Of a DNA stretch of 37,266 nt, positions 29,318-36,907 are shown piece by piece. The notes beneath the pieces were generated by a model that ran no database searches, was not told the DNA's origin, and saw nothing but the letters and a program-made list of their open reading frames with translations. Source of the stretch: Acetobacterium sp. (GTDB lineage Bacteria; Bacillota; Clostridia; Eubacteriales; Eubacteriaceae); NCBI GenBank assembly GCA_028692885.1, contig JAQUWM010000019.1, forward strand, positions 1-37,266, read 5' to 3'. Position 1 is the stretch's first letter, and every line of letters starts with the position of its first letter. Both the position numbers and the translations under genes were made by a program.

Positions 29318-30718
29318 ATGGTTTTTAGCAGTATCATATTTATCTTTGTTTTTCTACCCATCGCATTGGGTCTCTATCGTATTATTCCAAAACCGGGAAA
29401 AAATCTGATTCTGCTTTTGGTCAGTCTATTTTTTTATGCCTGGGGCGAACCGGTCTATGTTTTCTTAATGCTTTTCACCATTGCCTTTGACTTTAGTATG
29501 GGGCTACTGATGGAAAAAAAGCCTCATTTAATTAGAAAACGTATTTTCATTTTTACCCTGATTGTAAATCTGGGCTTTTTGGGCTTTTTTAAATACTGGG
29601 GCTTTCTGCTGGCTACCATTAACCAGATCTTCGGCCTGGGTATTCCCTATACTCCGCTACCCTTACCGATTGGAATCTCCTTTTATACCTTTCAGATCCT
29701 TTCTTATGTTATTGATATCTATCTGAGAAAGGTTCCGGTGCAAAAGAATATTATTTCTTTTGGTTTATATGTAACAATGTTTCCCCAATTGATTGCCGGT
29801 CCGATTGTGCGCTATAAGGATATTGATGATCAGCTTTCAGAGCGGGTGATGAACCAGGAAAAATTTGGCATCGGGGTCGAACGTTTTATCCAGGGTCTCG
29901 GTAAAAAAGTCCTACTGGCCAACAATATTGGCTATGTCTGGGCTCTAATTTCGGCTATGAATGTCGGTGAAATGTCAGTCCTCACCGCCTGGATCGGGAT
30001 TATCGCCTTTACCTTCCAAATCTATTTCGACTTTAGCGGTTATTCGGATATGGCCATTGGTCTGGGTAAAATGTTCGGTTTTGAATTTCTGGAAAACTTC
30101 AACTATCCCTATATTTCCCGAAGTGTGTCCGAATTCTGGCGACGTTGGCACATTTCTCTGGGCACCTGGTTTCGCGAATACCTCTATATCCCGCTGGGCG
30201 GAAACCGTGTGCCGATCCCCCGATTATTTTTAAACCTCGGTATTGTCTGGCTTTTAACGGGACTCTGGCATGGTGCCAGTTGGAATTTTGTCATCTGGGG
30301 AGGCTATTATGGGCTGCTTCTTTTTGCTGAAAAAGTATTTTTAACGGCGCTGCTGGAAAAACTGCCAAAATTTATTCAACACAGTTATACCCTTATTCTG
30401 GTGGTGATCGGCTGGGTTTTCTTTGCCAGTCCGGATATCGGTTTTGCGCTGTCTTACCTCCGCGTGATGTTTTTTACCGCTGGTGCATCATTGGTCGATT
30501 CAACCGGACTATACTACCTAACCACCAGTCTCATACTATTGGTTATTTGCGGGATCTGCTGCACCCCGATTATTCATCAGCGCTATAACAAACTGATTCA
30601 CCAGAAAAAAAAATGGGTCATTCCTTTGGGGCTGGGACTCAACAGTGCGATCATGTTTTTATCGATCGCTTATTTAGTAACCGAAACATACAATCCCTTC
30701 TTATATTTTAGATTTTAG
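29318..30718 (+). CDS. MBOAT family O-acyltransferase (AlgI/DltB-like)
   Basis: The 466-residue polytopic membrane protein has about ten or more hydrophobic helices. It carries the family core: a SVSEFWRRWHISLGTWFREY segment ending in LYIPLGGNR, then the catalytic histidine in TGLWHGASWNFVIWGGYYG (about residue 327). MBOAT proteins move acyl groups across the membrane to an extracellular acceptor such as alginate, teichoic acid or another polysaccharide. DltB would need dltA/C/D partners, which are absent; the neighbouring DHHW protein fits the AlgI/AlgJ-AlgX pattern instead. AAGGAGAGG precedes the ATG. Confidence 0.92.
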   Translation: MVFSSIIFIFVFLPIALGLYRIIPKPGKNLILLLVSLFFYAWGEPVYVFLMLFTIAFDFSMGLLMEKKPHLIRKRIFIFTLIVNLGFLGFFKYWGFLLATINQIFGLGIPYTPLPLPIGISFYTFQILSYVIDIYLRKVPVQKNIISFGLYVTMFPQLIAGPIVRYKDIDDQLSERVMNQEKFGIGVERFIQGLGKKVLLANNIGYVWALISAMNVGEMSVLTAWIGIIAFTFQIYFDFSGYSDMAIGLGKMFGFEFLENFNYPYISRSVSEFWRRWHISLGTWFREYLYIPLGGNRVPIPRLFLNLGIVWLLTGLWHGASWNFVIWGGYYGLLLFAEKVFLTALLEKLPKFIQHSYTLILVVIGWVFFASPDIGFALSYLRVMFFTAGASLVDSTGLYYLTTSLILLVICGICCTPIIHQRYNKLIHQKKKWVIPLGLGLNSAIMFLSIAYLVTETYNPFLYFRF

Positions 30719-30728
30719 GTGAAGCCTT

Positions 30729-31916
30729 ATGCGAAAACAAGATAACCACCATGAACACGATCAATACTCCCATTCTCTATTTTACAAAAAATACATCAAT
30801 TTATTGGGTCTGCTTTTTATCGGGATCATCGTCTTTTTTCCGCTGGCCTCGTTGATCCTGCCGGACACCAAACTGTCTGAAAACGAAAACCGGATTTTAA
30901 CCCAACTGCCCCGTTTTTCGGTGGATAGCATTATCGATGGCCGTTATATGAAAAAAATGCAGAAATATACAGCCGATCAGTTAGTCGGCCGCAATTTCTG
31001 GATTTATACCAAAACCAGTACCGATCGCCTGATCGGAAAAAATAGCTCCAATGGGGTTTATTTTGGTAAAAATTCCACCCTTATCGAAAACTTTAATCCC
31101 TTGCCTGCCGATGCCATCGAACAAACAAAAGCCGCATTAAACACATTTGCTGAAAGACATTCCGATCTGAACCACTATTTCATGCTGGTTCCCAATGCGG
31201 TTAGTATTACCGCTGAAAAACTGCCGGCATACGCTCCGGTTTTAAATCAGAACGACTATATCAATGGCTTTACTGCGGGCTTGAATGAAAAATTAACGAT
31301 TCTTGATCCCCGGCCGATTCTAGAAGAGCATCCAGATGAGTTGCTTTATTATAAAACCGATCATCACTGGACTACCCTGGGCGCCTGGCTTTCTTTTCAA
31401 GGCGTTGCCGATGCCATGGCGATTAAACCAGACCCCGATGCTTATACTGTTTATCCTGTTACCGACACGTTTTCTGGTGCCCTGGTTTCCAAAAGCGGTT
31501 ATCTGAGCCTTGTCACCGATACCATTGATGTTTATCTTCCCAAAAGCGAAGACGATTATTCGGTGGTGAATTATGTCGAAGAACAAAAAAAATCCCCCTC
31601 CCTTTATGACAGTGAACAATTACAGCAAAAGGATAAGTACGCCGTTTTTCTGGAGGGTAACCATCCCCTTATTAAAATTAAAAATCCGGTGGCGAATGGG
31701 AAAAATCTGCTGGTTATCAAGGATTCTTATGCCAATGCCTTTATTCCCTTTTTAACACCCTTTTACAGTGAGATTACGGTCATTGATCCCCGTTACTACT
31801 ATGACAGTATTGATGCCCTCATCGCCGATGCTCAGATCACTGACATCCTCTATCTCTTTAATGCCAACACCTTTTTTAGAGATACTACCCTCGAACCAGT
31901 TTTGAATGACGACTAA
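30729..31916 (+). CDS. DHHW family protein (AlgX/AlgJ-like)
   Basis: The 395-residue protein has one N-terminal membrane helix (about 22-45) and an outer domain. The family hallmark YKTDHHWTTLGAW is at about 215-227, a LSENENR segment follows the helix, and a VIKDSYANAFIPFL block appears near the C-terminus with the predicted serine. The layout resembles AlgJ/AlgX SGNH-like acetyltransferases that receive acyl groups from an MBOAT partner and pass them to polysaccharide. It starts 10 bases after the MBOAT gene. No terminator is obvious, and the following 165 bases hold only a possible promoter for the next gene (TATAAT at 32038-32043). Confidence 0.88.
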   Translation: MRKQDNHHEHDQYSHSLFYKKYINLLGLLFIGIIVFFPLASLILPDTKLSENENRILTQLPRFSVDSIIDGRYMKKMQKYTADQLVGRNFWIYTKTSTDRLIGKNSSNGVYFGKNSTLIENFNPLPADAIEQTKAALNTFAERHSDLNHYFMLVPNAVSITAEKLPAYAPVLNQNDYINGFTAGLNEKLTILDPRPILEEHPDELLYYKTDHHWTTLGAWLSFQGVADAMAIKPDPDAYTVYPVTDTFSGALVSKSGYLSLVTDTIDVYLPKSEDDYSVVNYVEEQKKSPSLYDSEQLQQKDKYAVFLEGNHPLIKIKNPVANGKNLLVIKDSYANAFIPFLTPFYSEITVIDPRYYYDSIDALIADAQITDILYLFNANTFFRDTTLEPVLNDD

Positions 31917-32081
31917 CTGATCGCTTATGCAGCAACCCTTGACAAATTGAGATCACATCAGATGCCCATTTAAACTCAGCTCGTGTAAATTTATCGAAAT
32001 ATTTCAAAATAGTATGTCAAGTTTTGACAGAACAGGATATAATATAGATAAATTTACAACAAATCTTAGGAGGATACAAAA

Positions 32082-32333
32082 ATGGGCTTAAGATACTCAA
32101 GCAAAGTAATTGACGGAAAACTAAATATTAGAAATGACTATATCCAAACTGAAGGCGGTGACTTCCAGAAACTGACGAAAACCTGGATTATTAAGGCTTA
32201 TGAAAAGGCTAAAGAATTAAACGATACTGAATCCATGAACAAATTGGAAAATCTTAAAATCGATATCTGGATTCCCGGGGAAAACAATGAGCTGGGAAAA
32301 AACGTCGTTTGGTGCCTAAAAGAAGAAAGCTAG
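32082..32333 (+). CDS. Small hypothetical protein, 83 residues
   Basis: I do not recognise the family. The product is soluble and mixed-charge, without signal peptide or membrane helix. A short beta-like start (RYSSKVIDGKLNIRNDYIQ) is followed by an alpha-rich centre (AYEKAKELNDTESMNKLENLK) and a terminal IDIWIPGENNELGKNVVW stretch. A good AGGAGG box 7 bases before the ATG shows it is translated. TATAAT at 32038-32043 may be its -10, though the TTGACA at 32024-32029 is at an abnormal distance. Confidence 0.65.
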   Translation: MGLRYSSKVIDGKLNIRNDYIQTEGGDFQKLTKTWIIKAYEKAKELNDTESMNKLENLKIDIWIPGENNELGKNVVWCLKEES

Positions 32334-32436
32334 ATTATCAGCAATCTTACTTCTTAATTTTTTTAGGAACACAATGGTTTAACACTCTTTTAATTGGGTA
32401 TTTTAATTAAATACAGATCTTTAAGTAGGTTTTTTT

Positions 32437-32685
32437 ATGAGACAAATTATGGGAATCCAAGTTGGTAATCGTGAAAACGAAGCATTGAAGGTACAAGAAT
32501 TGTTAACCAAAAATGGCTGCATTATTAAAACGCGTCTTGGCTTACATGAATCTTCTGAAGAATTATGCAGCATAACCGGACTGATTATTCTGGAATTTTT
32601 GCCCAACAAAGAAGCTGAAATCGCCGTGATGGAAAAAGAATTAGCTGCTCTTGATACAATCGTAGTTAAAAAAATGGTTTTCTAG
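32437..32685 (+). CDS. TM1266-like (iron-only hydrogenase regulator) ACT-fold protein
   Basis: The 82-residue protein begins RQIMGIQVGNRENEALKVQE and continues with a GCIIKTRLGLHE segment, a pattern resembling the small ACT/NikR-like fold of the TM1266 iron-only hydrogenase system regulators. The similarity is by eye and modest. These proteins are usually near hydE/F/G, but no hydrogenase maturation gene is in this window, so a regulatory role in H2 metabolism is weakly supported. AGTAGG is a weak ribosome binding site. It is followed by a strong terminator. Confidence 0.6.
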   Translation: MRQIMGIQVGNRENEALKVQELLTKNGCIIKTRLGLHESSEELCSITGLIILEFLPNKEAEIAVMEKELAALDTIVVKKMVF

Positions 32686-32695
32686 AATTCAAAAT

Positions 32696-32743
32696 AAAGA
32701 AAGTTACTCAATTAAAAATCCAACAATTGAGTAGCTTTCTTTT
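32696..32743 (+). terminator. Terminator after the TM1266-like gene
   Basis: An 18-base arm (32696-32713) pairs with 32725-32742 with a single G-U, followed by T residues, directly before the next gene. Confidence 0.85.
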
Positions 32744-32761
32744 ATAATCAAGGAGCTGAAT

Positions 32762-33142
32762 ATGATCGATTTAAAAGAATCTCGATTTATTATTACCGAT
32801 AAAAAAAGCGCTGCCTTAGTTGCTAAGCGTATTCAGGATATGCTCAATGATGACGAACAGGTCGTTGAATTTTATGTCGCTGATCGCTATCCTGTTCCTT
32901 CTGAGATACTGTTTACCTCAAAACGGATTATCATTTGTACCTACGAAGAACCGGATTTTCCCATTTTTACCTTTTTACCCTACTCGAAGTTCATTGCTTT
33001 TTCGGTGAAAAACTCAAATGACGATAGTATGGAAAATGAATTGGAATTATACAATTATTATGTTGATAAGATCACTTTTGAATTCCCAGGTAAATTCGAC
33101 TTAAATCTGATTGTTAAGTTAATCGGCAATGCGATTGGCTAG
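32762..33142 (+). CDS. Hypothetical protein, possible bacterial PH domain
   Basis: The 126-residue protein is soluble with no signal. After an alpha-rich start it has a beta-rich core SEILFTSKRIIICTYEE then FPIFTFLPYSKFIAFSV and a C-terminal helix (FDLNLIVKLIGNAIG). This strand-then-helix plan resembles small bacterial PH domains; I have low certainty on the family. AAGGAG lies upstream of the ATG. The start is just past the preceding terminator, so it needs its own promoter or read-through. It is followed by its own terminator. Confidence 0.6.
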   Translation: MIDLKESRFIITDKKSAALVAKRIQDMLNDDEQVVEFYVADRYPVPSEILFTSKRIIICTYEEPDFPIFTFLPYSKFIAFSVKNSNDDSMENELELYNYYVDKITFEFPGKFDLNLIVKLIGNAIG

Positions 33143-33192
33143 AAAAAGCCGATAGGATCTTCCTGCTGATACTTATTTTTTCCATAAAAATA

Positions 33193-33232
33193 GCCTTCTA
33201 TGATTATTCACATTACCATAGAAGGCAGATTT
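33193..33232 (+). terminator. Terminator between the PH-like gene and bL25
   Basis: GCCTTCTATG (33193-33202) pairs perfectly with CATAGAAGGC (33217-33226) followed by TTTTT. The rest of 33233-33374 shows no feature I can support. Confidence 0.8.
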
Positions 33233-33374
33233 TTAAACTATTTTTCCTCAATCTTCGTGCTTAATACCGATTTTGAGGCGTCTGTAAACATACAAAGGCT
33301 GTTTTCGCTTTCAGAGCTAAAACACGCGCCTTAATAATAAGGCCTGCATACCTGATCAATAAGCTTTACAGGTT

Positions 33375-33992
33375 TTATTCCTGCACGGCTTCTGTGGTTT
33401 TATCCTCTAACACATCTTCTGTGACCGTATCATCTAATCTCGTTTCATTTATGACTAATACTATTTTATCAGCTTCAATTTCTGATTCAATTCCTTCTGG
33501 AAATTTAATATCACCGATACATATTTTATCGTTCAAATTAAGATCGGTTACATCGATTTCAAGAAAATCAGGGATATCCTGAGGTAATCCTGTCACAAGT
33601 ATTTTGTCCATTTGCAGCACAAAATGAAGTTGTTTTAATTCTATTTCTTCCTTACCGACTACTTTAAAATTAAGATTGAACTTAATTGGTTCGGTAATTG
33701 ATACTTGCTGAAAAACAACATTTAAAAGTTCTCTTTTTATTGGCGAATGTTGCATCTCTTTTATCATTGCAGCATATGATTCCTGTCCCTCAAGATCGAG
33801 AGTAAATAAATAGTTTCTCCCATATTTTAATATGTTTTTCACTAATTCATCTTTTTTTATTTTTACTGAAACTGATTCCAGACCTTTTCTATTGATGGCA
33901 CCAGGGATATAACCTATTTTTCTCAGTTTTTTACCTGCACTACCACTCATATTCTCTCTTTTTTCAATTGCAATCGTTACTTTTTCGTTCAT
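33375..33992 (-). CDS. rplY: Large ribosomal subunit protein bL25, Ctc form
   Basis: The 205-residue protein is the long Ctc/TL5 form. The N-terminal 5S-rRNA-binding barrel (about 1-95) has IGYIPGAINRKG and RNYLFTLDLEGQ, and the C-terminal TL5 domain (about 100-185) has GLPQDIPDFLEIDVTDL and an acidic tail. It binds 5S rRNA in the large ribosomal subunit; in Bacillus, Ctc is linked to general stress. No second gene follows it. GAGAGGAG precedes the ATG, and a strong promoter lies at 34060-34088. Confidence 0.92.
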   Translation of the reverse strand: MNEKVTIAIEKRENMSGSAGKKLRKIGYIPGAINRKGLESVSVKIKKDELVKNILKYGRNYLFTLDLEGQESYAAMIKEMQHSPIKRELLNVVFQQVSITEPIKFNLNFKVVGKEEIELKQLHFVLQMDKILVTGLPQDIPDFLEIDVTDLNLNDKICIGDIKFPEGIESEIEADKIVLVINETRLDDTVTEDVLEDKTTEAVQE

Positions 33993-34059
33993 ATTATTTT
34001 CTCCTCTCTTGATAAACTCTCACATAGCATTATTCATGTTTTTCTACCATGTTCTTTTA

Positions 34060-34088
34060 ATTATAACAGACAAATGAATCAATATCAA
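34060..34088 (-). promoter_or_regulatory. Promoter of rplY
   Basis: TTGATA (34083-34088), a 17-base spacer and TATAAT (34060-34065) on the minus strand lie about 70 bases upstream of the ATG at 33992. Confidence 0.75.
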
Positions 34089-34219
34089 GTTTTTTAAGAA
34101 AAATGCAACAGAAATCCTATTTTGACCTGCTCATGGGTCTTCATATATTTGAGACAATCGCAAATGATTTTGGCATAAAAAAAGTAAGCCTGTTTAACGT
34201 CTGTGCTTAAAGACGCAAA

Positions 34220-34310
34220 TTAAGTTATTTCAATCTCAATTATTTTCGCTTTTTCTCCAATAACTTTGCAGTATTTAAAACTCTTGAAATCATAATCAGA
34301 TGAGGTGCTT
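34220..34310 (-). pseudogene. Short coding remnant after the Fic pseudogene
   Basis: In a frame different from the Fic tail, the minus strand reads SDYDFKSFKYCKVIGEKAK and ends with a TAA at 34220-34222. It has no start or ribosome binding site and no recognised family. It may be the tail of a second decayed gene, or chance. Bases 33993-34219 otherwise hold only the rplY leader and promoter. Confidence 0.3.
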
Positions 34311-34646
34311 ACACTTCCGACTCCCAGTCATTCTCTTTTTCTTTTTCAGAAATAAGCCGTATTTGCTGATTCAGTAGTGGATGCTCCTGATCAAAGAGCA
34401 GATTTTCAAAAAACTTGACCAAATACATATCGGTATGACTGATGTTTTTTACTTAACTACTGTAATTGGCTCGTACCAGTGCATTACTAAAATAAAGTGC
34501 GTTTTCTTCAAAGGGATCGTTGTTTACCTGAAAACCCATGACGATTAAATATTGAACCATGAATACCGCTACCGTTCGAGTGTTTCCTTCCCGGAAGGGA
34601 TGCACTTGCCAGATGGAGTGTCCAGAATCATTTCTTTATCGGTCAT
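34309..34646 (-). pseudogene. Fic/DOC family protein, degraded
   Basis: On the minus strand a start-like ATG at 34646 (AAAGGTG upstream) reads MTDKEMILDT. Within about 13 codons the Fic reading continues only in another frame: GHSIWQVHPFREGNTRT, the Fic active-site motif with catalytic histidine and the phosphate-binding GNxR. The FSNALVRANY segment is also present. A TAA then interrupts the frame after ANYSS, and the tail (about 50 residues) continues in frame to a stop at 34309. The N-terminal half (about 100 residues) is deleted. So it once encoded an AMP/UMP-transferase toxin-like enzyme and is now inactive. Reading error could explain one lesion but not both plus the deletion. Confidence 0.85.
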
Positions 34647-34660
34647 TTGAGCACCTTTTC

Positions 34661-34706
34661 GTCTTTATCGTTCGTTTATATTATACATTATACGAACGAT
34701 AAAGAC
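34661..34706. promoter_or_regulatory. 15-bp inverted repeat, probable operator/promoter for the Fic gene
   Basis: GTCTTTATCGTTCGT (34661-34675) and its perfect complement ACGAACGATAAAGAC (34692-34706) flank 16 bases that include TATAAT on the minus strand (34687-34692). It lies directly upstream of the Fic start, the layout of a self-regulated toxin-antitoxin or regulator operator. Confidence 0.6.
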
Positions 34707-34851
34707 AAAATGACAATCAGCATTTTTTGTCTTCTTATGCTTTCTTCATCAAAACCTAATTTTTATATGGAAACCTCATCCAACAACATCACTGGCAAGG
34801 TGATCTCCAACCGATTATCATGCAATACCACCTGAGAGTAAGTATTTTAAT

Positions 34852-35519
34852 CTATTGACTGATATGTTCATAAATAATACCAGTCCATTCATTTGCCAAT
34901 GCCTCATTATCGATACGAATTAAAGATTGCTCATTTAGGCACCTCCCCAGAATATCGATGCCTCCATACCAGACAATTCTACTATCAATAATCATGAACC
35001 GATATCGGTTATTTTTTATCTGAATCACATCAATTCCCTTTCCGCTTATTTCTTCAATAATCGCTTTGATATAATTCATTTGTTTATCTGGGAAAGCCAC
35101 AATTTCATTTGTGCACAAGGTTACTCGTATTCCTGATGAATATATTTTTAAAAGCACGTCTTTCACTTTTTCAATTTTATTTTTCTGTAGATATGGGCTT
35201 GAAATTAATACATGTTTCTTCGCCCATTCGATATCTTTTAAAACAGGATCCAAATAATTTGATTCATCGAAAATACCACTTTCAAGATCAGACGTACTAC
35301 TACTGGTTTTTATACTGTATCCTAAGGATCGGTATGCCGTTAACCGTTTATGATACATTCGTTCCAACACTGGTATATGGACATCAACATAGTCATAGAT
35401 AAGCACTTCCTTTTTACCTTCATAATTCCGATGAAGTCGTCCGGCATATTGAGCAATCGTCCCTTTCCATGCAATTGGCATGGCCATAAATAAAGTGTCT
35501 AATCTTGCATCATCAAGCC
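34852..35519 (-). pseudogene. C-terminal fragment of SF2 helicase with PLD-like domain
   Basis: The first ATG in frame (35487) gives 211 residues, but the frame extends upstream through DDARLDTLF, a helicase motif V region, before homology stops near 35519. What follows is motif VI (IAQYAGRLHR, the arginine finger), the YDYVDVHIPVLERMYHKRL segment and a PLD-like domain (about residues 75-211 of the ORF). This is the C-terminal third of a large SF2 helicase. The usual HxK of the PLD motif appears replaced (YRFMIIDSRIVWYGG), so the nuclease site looks degenerate. The ATP-binding half is absent, so the fragment should be inactive. Confidence 0.8.
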
Positions 35520-35786
35520 ATCGAACGTAAGCAGGAAGAAATCATTTCGCAGAATACTGCGATTTTGACTTTACTAAAAAGAGAACCAAGTGTAACATTT
35601 CTTTCGACAAAAGATTTTGCAGAAAAAGCAGCTATCAGCTATGCCGTTGCAAGACGAATAATAAAAAATGGTGTCTTACCAGAACCCATTTATTTAAAAG
35701 TAGCTGGTCAAGACAGAATTCACTGGTCAAAGTTTTGTGAATGGCTCGCAGTGCCTGGTAATGCAAAAAAATTAGAAAACATTTAA
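35505..35786 (+). pseudogene. 5'-truncated HTH-like fragment fused to the helicase breakpoint
   Basis: The 93-codon frame has only a TTG start that lies in the remnant helicase codons, and no ribosome binding site. It reads AIERKQEEIISQNTAILTLL, then a possible HTH (FAEKAAISYAVARRIIKNG) and VAGQDRIHWSKFCEWLAVPG. It resembles short excisionase/mobile-element DNA-binding proteins but I cannot assign a family. The opposite-strand helicase fragment and this one both break near 35508-35520, so both genes were cut by the same event. Confidence 0.5.
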
Positions 35787-35837
35787 CCTGACCCACAGGT
35801 ATAGCCCGCCTTCTGTTTCCAGATTTGGAAAGCGTTA

Positions 35838-35907
35838 TTTGATGACAAAGGGGGCACCAATTTGATGACTCCCGGTGGATGACAAAACCTGACACCCTGA
35901 TTCAGGG
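35838..35907. repeat. IS-end-like short repeats
   Basis: A TTTGATGAC-type word occurs twice and a related GGATGAC once within about 45 bases, and is followed by a perfect ACCCTGATTCAGGGT palindrome (35893-35907). Multiple short direct repeats like these are seen at ends of IS21-type elements. No transposase gene is present. Confidence 0.35.
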
Positions 35908-35924
35908 TATCAGGGAAATTATAA

Positions 35925-35949
35925 AAGGGTGAACGAATCGTTCACCCTT
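35925..35949. repeat. Perfect hairpin, terminator-like
   Basis: AAGGGTGAACG (35925-35935) pairs perfectly with CGTTCACCCTT (35939-35949). There is no T-run, so it could be a regulatory or mobile-element end structure. Confidence 0.45.
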
Positions 35950-36006
35950 CAGAAAGAACAACCAATAATATTGTGAAAGAAAGTACCACAATACCGCCGC
36001 ATTTCA

Positions 36007-36026
36007 CGACACAAATAAGGGTGTCG
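36007..36026. repeat. Hairpin with flanking CGCATTTC direct repeats
   Basis: CGACAC and GTGTCG close an 8-base loop, and CGCATTTC occurs once before and once within the right side (to about 36033). It may be another mobile-element end. Confidence 0.35.
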
Positions 36027-36054
36027 CATTTCGTTACCCCCTGAGACGATCATT

Positions 36055-36086
36055 AAGAAGAGGTGATTTTAAACCTCTTCTTTTAT
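36055..36086. terminator. Terminator upstream of hicA
   Basis: AAGAAGAGGT (36055-36064) pairs perfectly with ACCTCTTCTT (36073-36082) and is followed by TTATT. It may insulate the HicAB unit from upstream transcription. Bases 36087-36208 show no feature. Confidence 0.65.
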
Positions 36087-36208
36087 TATGCAAATTATTG
36101 GCCAAAGCGCCCCGCATTTTAACTCCCTCTTGAATCTGGCGTTCTTATTCCTGCTATAAATAAAACCACTTAAATCGGCTTATACAGCTTCATTTTACAA
36201 ACCGCTTC

Positions 36209-36237
36209 TTGACGTGCGCATAATATAGGCGTATAAT
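36209..36237 (+). promoter_or_regulatory. hicAB promoter
   Basis: TTGACG (36209-36214), a 17-base spacer and a perfect TATAAT (36232-36237) lie just upstream of hicA. Confidence 0.85.
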
Positions 36238-36245
36238 ATAGGTGT
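36220..36245 (+). promoter_or_regulatory. Tandem 13-bp operator-like repeats
   Basis: ATAATATAGGYGT occurs twice without a gap (36220-36232, 36233-36245), overlapping the -10 box. This is a likely binding site for the HicB or HicAB repressor complex. Confidence 0.6.
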
Positions 36246-36259
36246 AGGGAGGATAGCAA

Positions 36260-36442
36260 ATGACAACACGGGAAATAATGAAGATCCTGAAAAAGGACGG
36301 TTGGTTTGAAATTGAAACCAATGGTTCACATGTTCAGATGAAGCACCCAACAAAAGAAGGGAAAGTCACCGTTGTTAAACACTCGGGTGATCTTCCCAAG
36401 GGAACACTTAACAGCATCCTCAAACAGGCAGGGCTTAAATAG
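36260..36442 (+). CDS. hicA: HicA toxin (mRNA interferase)
   Basis: The 60-residue dsRBD-like toxin shows the hallmark start (REIMKILKKDGWFE) and the catalytic histidine in NGSHVQMKHP; it cleaves mRNA and stops translation. The C-terminal basic helix (GTLNSILKQAGLK) is also typical. It is intact, with GGGAGGA before the ATG, and lies 31 bases upstream of the antitoxin. The toxin-first order and own promoter are characteristic of HicAB. Confidence 0.93.
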   Translation: MTTREIMKILKKDGWFEIETNGSHVQMKHPTKEGKVTVVKHSGDLPKGTLNSILKQAGLK

Positions 36443-36473
36443 CCCTGTCACCCTATGAAAAGGAGTGGAAACC

Positions 36474-36884
36474 ATGCGTAAATTAACTTATTTGGCTGTA
36501 TTGGAACCGTCTTCTGATGGTTACGGCGTTTATTTTCCGGATTTACCCGGTTGTATCAGTTTTGGGAAAGACATTGAAGAGGCTCAGCAAATGGCAAGGG
36601 AAGCGCTGGAGCTGCATGTATATGGTATGGAAAAAGATGGTGATCCTCTTCCAGCACCATCAAAAGCCCTAGCAAAGGAAGAGGTGGAGGACGGGATCAT
36701 GACCGCCGTTACTGTTTTGCCTGATCTTGTAAAGAATGATATGGAGAACCGCCGCGTTAAGACTAATGTCACTATTCCGGCATGGCTTAAAGATGCTGCT
36801 GAATCCAGGCATGTTAATTATTCGAAGTTACTGGAAGCTGCTTTGATTGATTATCTCAATGTGAAAAGAGAGGTTCTGCGTTGA
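36474..36884 (+). CDS. hicB: HicB antitoxin
   Basis: The product is 136 residues from the ATG at 36474. The N-terminal partial RNase H fold has DGYGVYFPDLPGCISFGKDIEEA, the HicB signature that binds HicA. A C-terminal DNA-binding segment (about 90-130, NVTIPAWLKDAAESRHVNYSK) is ribbon-helix-helix-like, enabling autoregulation. I use 36474 rather than the GTG at 36465 because AAGGAG has the right spacing to it. It should neutralise HicA and bind the tandem repeats at 36220-36245. Confidence 0.92.
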   Translation: MRKLTYLAVLEPSSDGYGVYFPDLPGCISFGKDIEEAQQMAREALELHVYGMEKDGDPLPAPSKALAKEEVEDGIMTAVTVLPDLVKNDMENRRVKTNVTIPAWLKDAAESRHVNYSKLLEAALIDYLNVKREVLR

Positions 36885-36907
36885 GCGTCAAAATAGGCAA
36901 TGAATGA

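Noticed and set aside
32024-32052. A promoter for the 83-residue gene using TTGACA at 32024
   Set aside because: The perfect TATAAT is only 8 bases after that TTGACA, so the pair cannot act together; no other good -10 was found at 17 bases.
34647-34835. A plus-strand 62-codon open frame as a gene
   Set aside because: It runs through the inverted repeat and has no ribosome binding site or family resemblance; it is chance.
35838-36086. A CRISPR array in the repeat-rich region
   Set aside because: The repeats are short, unequal and not regularly spaced, and no cas gene is present.
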